Of a stretch of DNA of 64,000 nucleotides, positions 41,855 to 49,282 are shown in pieces. Every line of letters begins with the position of its first letter. Position 1 is the stretch's first letter. The stretch comes from Caulobacter sp. Root655 (lineage in GTDB: Bacteria; Pseudomonadota; Alphaproteobacteria; Caulobacterales; Caulobacteraceae): assembly GCF_001427665.1 (NCBI RefSeq), contig NZ_LMHC01000001.1, positions 850,684-914,683 of the forward strand. Reading direction: 5' to 3'. The notes under the pieces were generated by a model. It did no database searches, was not told where the DNA came from, and saw nothing but the letters and a program-made list of their open reading frames with translations. The position numbers and the translations under genes are program-made.

Positions 41855-43243
41855 ATGACCGTCCCGATCCGCAACCACGACATCGCCGAGCTCAAGCGCC
41901 TGGATCTGGCCCACCACCTGCCGGCCCAGAGCGACTACAAGCTGCAGCAGGAACTGGGCGGCAGCCGGATCATCACCCGGGCCGATGGCGTCTACATCCA
42001 CGACGGCGAGGGCCACCAGATCCTCGACGGCATGGCCGGGCTGTGGTGCGTCAATGTCGGCTACGGTCGCGAGGAGCTGGCCAAGGCGGCCTACGACCAG
42101 ATGCTGGAGCTGCCCTACTACAACACCTTCTTCAAGACGGCCTCGCCGCCGCCGATCCAGTTGGCGGCCAAGATCGCCGAGAAGATGGGCGGCCATCTGA
42201 CCCACGTGTTCTACAATTCGTCGGGCTCGGAGGCCAATGACACGGTCTTCCGCCTGGCTCGGCACTACTGGAAGCTGAAGGGCCAGCCGCAGCGCAAGGT
42301 CTTCATCAGCCGCTGGAACGCCTATCACGGCTCGACCGTGGCCGGGGTGTCGCTGGGCGGCATGAAGCCCATGCACGCGCAGGGCGACCTGCCGATCGCC
42401 GGCGTCGAGCACGTCATGCAGCCCTACGCGTTCGGCGACGGCTTCGGTGAGGACCCGGCCGCCTTCCGCGATCGCGCGGTCCAGGCCATCGAGGACAAGA
42501 TCCTCGAGGTCGGCCCCGAGAACGTCGCCGCCTTCATCGGCGAGCCGGTGCAGGGGGCGGGCGGGGTGATCATCCCGCCGGATGGCTACTGGCCGGCGGT
42601 CGAGGCGGTGTGCCGCAAGTACGGCATCCTGCTGGTCTGCGACGAGGTGATCTGCGGCTTCGGACGCCTCGGCCAGTGGTTCGGCCACCAGCACTACGGG
42701 ATCAAGCCCGACATGATCGCCATGGCCAAGGGCCTGTCGTCCGGCTACCTGCCGATCAGCGCCGTCGGCGTGGCCGATTTCATCGTCGCCGAGATGCGCG
42801 AGAAGGGCGGCGACTTCATCCACGGCTTCACCTATTCGGGCCACCCGACGGCGGCGGCCGTGGCGCTGGCCAATATCGAGATCATCGAGCGCGAGGGCCT
42901 GGTCGAGCGCACCCGCGACGACACCGGCCCCTACCTGACCAAGGCCCTGGCGACGCTGAACGACCACCCGCTGGTCGGCGAGACGCGGTCGCTGGGCCTG
43001 ATCGGCGCCGTCGAGATCGTCCGCGAGAAGGGGACCAACCACCGCTTCCTCGACAAGGAGGGCGAGGCCGGGCCGGTCGTCCGCGACCTGTGCATCGCCA
43101 ACGGTCTGATGGTCCGCGCCATCCGCGACAGCATTGTCTGCTGCCCGCCGCTGATCATCACCCACGGGCAGATCGACGAGCTGGTGGGGATTATCAGGAA
43201 GTCGCTGGACGAGGCGGAGCCGGTGCTGCGGGCGTTGAAGTGA
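41855..43243 (+). CDS. Putrescine/polyamine:pyruvate aminotransferase (SpuC-like)
   Basis: 462 residues, class III. Motifs: GLWCVNVGYGREELAKAAYDQ, FYNSSGSEANDTVFRLARHYW, SRWNAYHGST, DEVICGFGRLG, and cofactor Lys292 in MAKGLSSGYLPISAVG. This pattern is characteristic of SpuC-type putrescine aminotransferases, which make 4-aminobutanal from putrescine and pyruvate. ATG 41855 is preceded by AGGAGTACC. Its TGA overlaps the ATG of the next small gene (TGATG). Confidence 0.9.
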   Translation: MTVPIRNHDIAELKRLDLAHHLPAQSDYKLQQELGGSRIITRADGVYIHDGEGHQILDGMAGLWCVNVGYGREELAKAAYDQMLELPYYNTFFKTASPPPIQLAAKIAEKMGGHLTHVFYNSSGSEANDTVFRLARHYWKLKGQPQRKVFISRWNAYHGSTVAGVSLGGMKPMHAQGDLPIAGVEHVMQPYAFGDGFGEDPAAFRDRAVQAIEDKILEVGPENVAAFIGEPVQGAGGVIIPPDGYWPAVEAVCRKYGILLVCDEVICGFGRLGQWFGHQHYGIKPDMIAMAKGLSSGYLPISAVGVADFIVAEMREKGGDFIHGFTYSGHPTAAAVALANIEIIEREGLVERTRDDTGPYLTKALATLNDHPLVGETRSLGLIGAVEIVREKGTNHRFLDKEGEAGPVVRDLCIANGLMVRAIRDSIVCCPPLIITHGQIDELVGIIRKSLDEAEPVLRALK

Positions 43244-43707
43244 TGCCCCCATCAACACCAGTATGGGCGACCTTAGTGGCTCTGCTTGGGCTGACTGCGT
43301 GTGATCGCGCCAGTGTGCCGATCCCAAATGGTAGCGAGGCCCCAATCCCGGCCGCGGCCGCTTTGGCGTGCCATTTTAGAGCCGCCCATGTTGGCTCGTT
43401 GGAGCCAAGTTATGCGCGCATAAAGGCGAGCGACGAACTGGAGCTGACGTTTGCGTCGCTCAACAAGGATGCTCAGACGGCTCAAATGATTGGCAATGGT
43501 GGCGCTGCCGATGTGACCTATTGGGCGGCGGGGAGCCAACTCCAGTTCATCGAGCACACCCTCTCAGGGAACCTCACCATGACGTCCGTGTTCGCCCCGC
43601 CCGCCCAAGGCCGTCCGCTACCAGCTGTTCACTCTCGGCACATTTGGGTCGGTCCCAACAGCGTCGTGGTTTCGCAATACGTGGGAACCTGTGATGCCAG
43701 GAACTGA
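43243..43707 (+). CDS. Small lipoprotein, unknown function
   Basis: 154 residues. Short hydrophobic start with lipobox LTAC (Cys21 by count from ATG 43243), then a periplasmic segment with no family I know. It overlaps the aminotransferase stop by one base. Base composition is clearly less GC-rich than the surrounding genes. This recalls the lipoprotein attached to thiD at 4464, though the two proteins are not alike. Confidence 0.55.
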   Translation: MPPSTPVWATLVALLGLTACDRASVPIPNGSEAPIPAAAALACHFRAAHVGSLEPSYARIKASDELELTFASLNKDAQTAQMIGNGGAADVTYWAAGSQLQFIEHTLSGNLTMTSVFAPPAQGRPLPAVHSRHIWVGPNSVVVSQYVGTCDARN

Positions 43708-43743
43708 AGTAAAAGGGCACGCAGGGGATGACAGGCGGTGCGG

Positions 43744-43989
43744 TTATTCACCGCGCACGTGGTTTCGCAGGGCTTCGAAATATTCGGGACCGACCGGATC
43801 GGAGGGGGGCGAAGTCGCGCCCTCGACCAAGACGTTTCGCAGGCGCAGCCGTGCGGCCGCTTGGTCCGGTGTTCCCAGCGTCTTGAGCCATTCGCGGACA
43901 AGGGCATGGGGAACGAGGCGCCCCTCGGCGACGTCAGCGTCGGCCAACCGCTCGTTCTCGTCGATGGGATCGTTGTCGTCCTCGGCCAT
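43744..43989 (-). CDS. Antitoxin-like small protein, no adjacent toxin
   Basis: 81 residues. ENERLADADVAEGRLVPHALV and REWLKTLGTPD resemble the acidic ribbon-helix-helix-type antitoxins (CopG/ParD-like or HTH-antitoxins with the same xxWLKTLGT ending) found in Caulobacterales. The downstream side has no ParE or other toxin frame. It lies on the opposite strand to the polyamine operon, so it may be a leftover or a stand-alone regulator. Start ATG 43989. Confidence 0.5.
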   Translation of the reverse strand: MAEDDNDPIDENERLADADVAEGRLVPHALVREWLKTLGTPDQAAARLRLRNVLVEGATSPPSDPVGPEYFEALRNHVRGE

Positions 43990-44032
43990 GCCTAAGGATG
44001 CCAGAAACACCTCCTGACGCCCACCCACCTCC

Positions 44033-44112
44033 GTCATCCCCCGCTTCATGCGGGGGACCCAAGCTGAGCTGGCCGGCGTCGCTTGGGTTCCCCGAACAAG
44101 TCGAGGGATGAC
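44033..44112. repeat. Palindromic intergenic repeat, family B (short)
   Basis: GTCATCCCCCGCTTCATGCG and right arm ending CGAGGGATGAC, inner GGACCCAAGC facing GCTTGGGTTCC. Precedes the second synthetase. A related element is at 56736. Confidence 0.75.
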
Positions 44113-44170
44113 GATCGTTTTGTCGTCGAGACCGGCCAGGATAGACTTCGAAAAGCGCGAGGAGCGCCCC

Positions 44171-45571
44171 ATGAAGTACAAAGAAAAGAAATCCAAGCCC
44201 GCCCCCAAGACCACGCGTGGGGTGGCCTCCCTCGACGACGCCAAGGACTGGTTCAGCCGCCAGAACATCGAGGAGATCGAGTGCGTCGTGCCCGACCTGG
44301 CTGGCGTGGCGCGCGGCAAGATCATGCCGGTGCGCAAGTTCCTGGGCACGCCGTCGATGAACCTGCCGCTGGCGGTGTTCTACCAGACCATCACCGGCGA
44401 CTTCCCCGAGTTCGAGGGCGCGGTGAACGCCGTGCAGTCCGACACCGACATCTTCCTGACCCCGGACCTGGCGACCCTGGCCGTGGTGCCCTGGGCCCAG
44501 GACCCGACCGCCCAGGTGATCCACGACGCCTTCCACCCCGACGGCCGGCCGGTCGAGGAGAGCCCGCGCCAGGTGCTGCGGCGGGTGGTGGCGCTGTTCC
44601 GCGAGAAGGGCTGGGAGCCGATCGTCGCCCCGGAGATCGAGTTCTACCTGGTCGAGAAGAACACCGATCCCGACTATCCGCTGAAGCCGCCGATCGGCCG
44701 TTCCGGGCGACCGGAAACCGGCCGCCAGGGCTACTCGATCGCGGCGGTCAACGAGTTCGACGCCCTGTTCGAGGACATGTACGAATATTCCGAGCGCCAG
44801 GGCCTGGAGATCGACACCCTGATCCACGAGAGCGGCGTGGCCCAGATGGAGATCAACCTGCGCCACGGGGCGCCGCTGGAGCTGGCCGACCAGGTGTTCA
44901 TGTTCAAGCGCACCATCCGCGAGGTGGCGCTGGAGCACGAGATCTACGCCACCTTCATGGCCAAGCCGATGGCGGCCGAGCCCGGCAGCGCCATGCACAT
45001 CCACCAGTCGATCCTGAACACCGACGGCGAGAACCTGTTCTCCGATCCCAAGTCGGGCGACGCCACCCCGATGTTCTACGCCTTCATCGCCGGGCAGCAG
45101 CGCTACCTGCCGGCGATCATGGCCATACTGGCGCCCTATGTGAACTCCTACCGCCGGATCGCCCGGGACTCGGGCGCGCCGGTCAACACCCAGTGGGGCT
45201 ACGACAACCGCACCTGCGGTCTGCGGGTGCCGCCGTCCGACCCCGCCAACCGGCGGCTGGAGAACCGCATTCCCTCGTCGGACGCCAACCCCTACCTGGC
45301 CATCGCCGCGGTGCTGGCGGCCGGCTACCTCGGCATGGTCCATAACCTGACCCCCACCGCCCCGGTCGACACCGACGCCAACAACCGGGGCATCGAGCTG
45401 CCGCGCAGCCTGCTGGAGTCGGTGGCCCTGTTCGAGGCCGCCACGCCGCTGGTCGAACTGCTGGGGGCGACGTTCTGCAACGCCTACGCCACGGTGAAAC
45501 AGGCCGAGTACGAGACCTTCATGCGGACCATCAGCCCGTGGGAGCGGGAGTTCTTGTTGCTGAATGTCTAG
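44171..45571 (+). CDS. Gamma-glutamylpolyamine synthetase (PuuA-like), paralogue 2
   Basis: 466 residues, glutamine-synthetase superfamily. A basic extension MKYKEKKSKPAPKT precedes the domain. Motifs: PDLAGVARGKIMPV, APEIEFYLVEKN, ESGVAQMEINLRHG, PGSAMHIHQSIL, YDNRTCGLRVPPS and ENRIPSSDANPYL. No adenylylation Tyr motif. This copy is closer to PuuA itself than the one at 34641 and stands just before the PuuB-like oxidase, so these two probably form the gamma-glutamylputrescine route. ATG 44171 follows GAGGAGCG. Confidence 0.9.
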   Translation: MKYKEKKSKPAPKTTRGVASLDDAKDWFSRQNIEEIECVVPDLAGVARGKIMPVRKFLGTPSMNLPLAVFYQTITGDFPEFEGAVNAVQSDTDIFLTPDLATLAVVPWAQDPTAQVIHDAFHPDGRPVEESPRQVLRRVVALFREKGWEPIVAPEIEFYLVEKNTDPDYPLKPPIGRSGRPETGRQGYSIAAVNEFDALFEDMYEYSERQGLEIDTLIHESGVAQMEINLRHGAPLELADQVFMFKRTIREVALEHEIYATFMAKPMAAEPGSAMHIHQSILNTDGENLFSDPKSGDATPMFYAFIAGQQRYLPAIMAILAPYVNSYRRIARDSGAPVNTQWGYDNRTCGLRVPPSDPANRRLENRIPSSDANPYLAIAAVLAAGYLGMVHNLTPTAPVDTDANNRGIELPRSLLESVALFEAATPLVELLGATFCNAYATVKQAEYETFMRTISPWEREFLLLNV

Positions 45572-45577
45572 CGCTCA

Positions 45578-45735
45578 CCTTCTCCCAGAGGGAGAAGGAG
45601 GGGCCCGCGCCGTCAGGCGTGGGAGGATGAGGGGTTACGCCGTAGGCCGTCGTGCCGGCACGACGTCGAACTCACCACCCCCTCACCCTCCCACCGCTTC
45701 GCGGCGGGCCCCTCCCTCTCCCCATGGGAGAGGGT
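45578..45735. repeat. Palindromic intergenic repeat, family A (long)
   Basis: CCTTCTCCCAGAGGGAGAAGG at the left (given here in words: 8-bp arms), CCCTCTCCCCATGGGAGAGG at the right, inner GGGAGGATGAGGGG facing CCCCTCACCCTCCC. The right arm GGGAGAGGG is the ribosome site for the oxidase start at 45737. Confidence 0.8.
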
Positions 45736-45736
45736 C

Positions 45737-47050
45737 GTGAATAGCGGCCACCCCTCCACCTCCTGGTACGCCGCCACGGCCACGCCCTTCCCGCAACTCC
45801 CAGCGCTGACCACCAATGTCCGCGCCGACGTCTGCGTCATCGGCGCCGGCTATACCGGTCTGGGCGCGGCGCTCGAGCTGGCGACGCGCGGCGTGTCGGT
45901 GACGGTGCTGGAGGCCGCCCAGGTCGGGTCCGGCGGGTCGGGGCGCAACGGCGGCCAGGTGCATGTCGGCCAGCGCAACGACCAGGCCTGGCTGGAGAAG
46001 ACCGTCGGCCGCGACGACGCCCTGGCCCTGTGGCGGATGAGCCAGCAAGCCCGCGCCCACCTGCTGGGCCTGATCGCCACCCACGAGATCGCCTGTGACT
46101 TCACCCCCGGCATGATCCACGCCCGCCATCGCCGGGGCGGCGAAGGCGAGGACGCCGCCCATATCGCGTTCATGGCCAGCCGCTACGGCTACGACCAGTT
46201 GGCGCTGATCGACGAGGACGCCCTGGCCGACGAACTGGGGACAAGCGTCTATCACGGCGGCACGGTCGATCACGGCGGCGGCCACCTGCATCCGCTGAAC
46301 CTGGCCCTGGGCCTGGCGCGGGCGGCGATGGCCGCCGGGGCGGCGGTCCACGAGCGCAGCCGGGCCACGGCCTGGCGGCGCGAGGGCGGCTCGATCGTCG
46401 TGGAAACCGCGCCCAATGGAGGAAAAGGCGGCCGGGTGATCTGCGACCAGCTGATCCTGACCGGCGACGGCTATCTTGATGACCTGACCGGATCGGTGGC
46501 CCGCGCCCGGGTGATGCCGATCAACAACTTCATCCTCGCCACGGAGCCGCTTGCCGAGTCGTTGGGGGGCGAACGGGCCGACAGCATCATCCGCTCCAAC
46601 GCCGCCGTCGCCGACACCCGCTTCGTGATCAACTATTTCCGCAAGAGCCCGGACGGCCGGCTGATCTTCGGCGGTGGGGAGAACTACAGCCCCGGCTTCC
46701 CGCGCGACCTGAAAGGCTTCGTGCGGCGGCACATGCTGAAGGTCTATCCGGACCTGGCGGATGTGAAGGTGAGCCACGCCTGGGGCGGGACCCTGGGCAT
46801 CACCGTCCACCGCGCGCCGTTCGTTCGCGAGCTGGCCCCGGGGGTGCGGATCGCCGCCGGCTATTCGGGCCAGGGGGTGATGCTGGCGCCCTATTTCGGC
46901 AAGCTGCTGGCCGACGCGGCGCTGGGGGACGGCGAGGGCGTGGCGCTGCTGTCGCGCCTGCCGACCCCGCCATTCCCGGGCGGGCGTTTGCTGCGCTGGC
47001 CGCTGACGGTGGCGGGGCTGAGCTGGTACGCGCTGAGGGACCGGATCTAG
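45737..47050 (+). CDS. puuB: FAD amine oxidase (PuuB-like gamma-glutamylputrescine oxidase)
   Basis: 437 residues of the DAO/glycine-oxidase FAD family. The dinucleotide-binding motif is VIGAGYTGLGAALELA with Glu at the end of the second strand (VLEA); GSGGSGRNGGQVHVGQ is the PuuB-type covalent/FAD-binding segment. Near the C-terminus WGGTLGITVHRAPF and GYSGQGVMLAPYFGKL are typical. It oxidises the terminal amine of gamma-glutamylputrescine to the aldehyde. The GTG start at 45737 lies one base after an A repeat whose GGGAGAGGG acts as the ribosome site. Confidence 0.88.
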   Translation: MNSGHPSTSWYAATATPFPQLPALTTNVRADVCVIGAGYTGLGAALELATRGVSVTVLEAAQVGSGGSGRNGGQVHVGQRNDQAWLEKTVGRDDALALWRMSQQARAHLLGLIATHEIACDFTPGMIHARHRRGGEGEDAAHIAFMASRYGYDQLALIDEDALADELGTSVYHGGTVDHGGGHLHPLNLALGLARAAMAAGAAVHERSRATAWRREGGSIVVETAPNGGKGGRVICDQLILTGDGYLDDLTGSVARARVMPINNFILATEPLAESLGGERADSIIRSNAAVADTRFVINYFRKSPDGRLIFGGGENYSPGFPRDLKGFVRRHMLKVYPDLADVKVSHAWGGTLGITVHRAPFVRELAPGVRIAAGYSGQGVMLAPYFGKLLADAALGDGEGVALLSRLPTPPFPGGRLLRWPLTVAGLSWYALRDRI

Positions 47051-47068
47051 GGCGGCTTGTTTATAGGT

Positions 47069-47087
47069 CCTCCCCCAGAGGGGGAGG
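47069..47087. repeat. Single family A hairpin
   Basis: CCTCCCCCAGAGGGGGAGG, one terminal hairpin of the A type. GGAGG is placed 9 bp before a TTG codon (47097) that may start the next protein. Confidence 0.7.
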
Positions 47088-47132
47088 ATCTGCCAATTGA
47101 CATCCCTTCCGGACCGCCATCCGATACCGCCC

Positions 47133-49154
47133 ATGCAGTCCCAGACCACCGAGCCCTCCGGCAGCCTCGCCACCGCGCTCGCCCACGCCCAGCGCCTGTT
47201 GGCCGCCGATCCGCGACTGGCCGCCGAGCAGGCGCGGGCGATCCTGGAGGCCGTGCCGCGCCATGCCGGGGCGACCCTGATGCTGGCCACGGCGTTGCGG
47301 CTGTCGGACGAGCTGGAGCCGGCGCTGGCGGTGGTCGATCCGCTGGCCCGCGCCCTGGTCAACGCGCCGGAGGTCCAGCTGGAGCACGGCCTGATCCTGG
47401 CGCGCGTCGGCCGGACCCAGGCCGCCATCGCCGCCTTCAAGCGCGCCGTGGCCCTGGCGCCCGCCCTGGCCGAGGCCTGGCGCGGCCTGGCCGAGGGTCT
47501 GGACCTGGTCGGCGACGAGGCCGGCGCCCAGGCGGCCCAGGCCCGGCGCATCCAGGCCGGGGTGCACGACCCGGCCCTGATGACCGCGGCCTCGGCCCTG
47601 GTCGACGACAGGCTGGGCGTGGCCGAGCAGGTCCTGCGCGACTATCTGGCGGCCCGGCCCACCGAGCCGGCGGCGATCCGCATGCTGGCCGAGGTCGCCG
47701 CCCGGCTGGGCCGCCACGACGACGCCGAGGCCCTGCTGGTCCGCTGCCTGGAACTGGCCCCCGGCTTCACCGCCGCGCGCCACAACCTGGCCACCGTGCT
47801 CTACCGCCAGGGGCGTTCGGAGGACGCCCTGGTCCATCTGGACCAGCTGCTGGCCGGCGAGCCGCGCAACCCCGCCTACGCCAACCTCAAGGCCGCCGCC
47901 CTGGCGCGGATCGGCGAGTACGCCCAGGCCATCGGCCTCTATGAGGACGTGCTGGCCCGCTACCCGCAGCAGCCCAAGGGCTGGATGAGCTATGGCCACG
48001 CCCTGAAGACCGTCGGCCGCTCGGCCGACTGCGTGACCGCCTACCGCAAGGCCGTCGACCAGGCCCCGGCCCTGGGCGAGGCCTGGTGGAGCCTGGCCAA
48101 CATGAAGACCTACCGCTTCGCCGACGCCGACCTGGCGGCGATGGAGGGGCAGCTGGCGCGGGAGGACCTGGCGGCGGACGACCGGTTCCACCTGCACTAC
48201 GCCCTGGGCAAGGCCCACGAGGACGCCGCGCGCTACGCCGAGTCCTTCGCCCACTACGACCGCGGCGCGGCCCTGCGGCGGGCCCAGATCGCCTACGACC
48301 CCGAGACCATCAGCCGGCACCTGGCGCGCAGCAGGGCCGCGCTGACGGCCGAGCTGTTCGCGGCGCGGGCCGGCCAGGGCTGCCCGGCGCCCGACCCGAT
48401 CTTCATCCTGGGCCTGCCGCGTTCGGGCTCCACCCTGATCGAGCAGATCCTGGCCAGCCATTCGGCGGTCGAGGGCACGATGGAACTGCCCGACATCACC
48501 TCGATGGCCCGGCGGCTGAGCGGCGCGCGGACGACCAAGGACCCTTCGGCCTATCCCGAGATCCTGGCGACCCTGAGTTCGGAGGATCTCAAGGCGCTAG
48601 GCGAAGAGTTCCTGGAGCGCACCCGGGTGCAGCGCAAGACCGGCCGGCCGTTCTTCATCGACAAGATGCCCAACAACTTCGCCCATATCGGGCTGATCGC
48701 CCTGGCCCTGCCCAACGCCAAGATCATCGACGCCCGCCGCCATCCGCTGGGCTGCTGCTTCTCGGGCTTCAAGCAGCACTTCGCCCGCGGCCAGAACTTC
48801 AGCTACGGCCTGGCCGACATCGGCCGCTACTACGCCGACTACGTGGCGCTGATGGCCCATTTCGACGCCGTGCTGCCGGGAAGGGTGCACCGGGTGATCT
48901 ACGAATCGATGGTCGAGGACCCGGAGCGCGAAATCCGCGCCCTGCTGGACTATTGCGGCCTGCCGTTCGAGGAGTCCTGCCTGAACTTCCACCAGAACGA
49001 CCGCGCCGTCCGCACCGCGAGTTCAGAGCAGGTCCGCCAGCCGATCTTCAAGGACGCCGTCGAGCATTGGCAGCACTACGAGCCGTGGCTGGGCCCGCTG
49101 AAGACCGCCCTCGGGCCGGTCCTGTCAGCCTATCCCGCCGCGCCCGAATTTTGA
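47133..49154 (+). CDS. TPR-repeat sulfotransferase
   Basis: About 673 residues from ATG 47133; a TTG at 47097, with the A-hairpin GGAGG 9 bp before it, would add 12. The N-terminal half (about 20-380) is tetratricopeptide repeats, for example LIRCLELAPGFTAARHNLA-like units. The C-terminal part has the 5'-phosphosulfate loop LGLPRSGSTLIEQILASH, IDKMPNNFAHIGLI and DARRHPLGCCFSGFKQHF, as in bacterial Sulfotransfer family proteins. It likely sulfates a peptide or glycan using PAPS. Acceptor unknown. It sits between the polyamine cluster and a TonB receptor. Confidence 0.82.
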   Translation: MQSQTTEPSGSLATALAHAQRLLAADPRLAAEQARAILEAVPRHAGATLMLATALRLSDELEPALAVVDPLARALVNAPEVQLEHGLILARVGRTQAAIAAFKRAVALAPALAEAWRGLAEGLDLVGDEAGAQAAQARRIQAGVHDPALMTAASALVDDRLGVAEQVLRDYLAARPTEPAAIRMLAEVAARLGRHDDAEALLVRCLELAPGFTAARHNLATVLYRQGRSEDALVHLDQLLAGEPRNPAYANLKAAALARIGEYAQAIGLYEDVLARYPQQPKGWMSYGHALKTVGRSADCVTAYRKAVDQAPALGEAWWSLANMKTYRFADADLAAMEGQLAREDLAADDRFHLHYALGKAHEDAARYAESFAHYDRGAALRRAQIAYDPETISRHLARSRAALTAELFAARAGQGCPAPDPIFILGLPRSGSTLIEQILASHSAVEGTMELPDITSMARRLSGARTTKDPSAYPEILATLSSEDLKALGEEFLERTRVQRKTGRPFFIDKMPNNFAHIGLIALALPNAKIIDARRHPLGCCFSGFKQHFARGQNFSYGLADIGRYYADYVALMAHFDAVLPGRVHRVIYESMVEDPEREIRALLDYCGLPFEESCLNFHQNDRAVRTASSEQVRQPIFKDAVEHWQHYEPWLGPLKTALGPVLSAYPAAPEF

Positions 49155-49282
49155 TCACTTGATCCGGGCTCTGCTATTTCTGCAACACTCGACGCAATTG
49201 ACACGACTTTGAGTTTTGCGCCTTGCCGGGCGCCGGGACGCAGAAGAGCATCGTTCTCCTAAACGCGACGCGGGGAGCGAAT

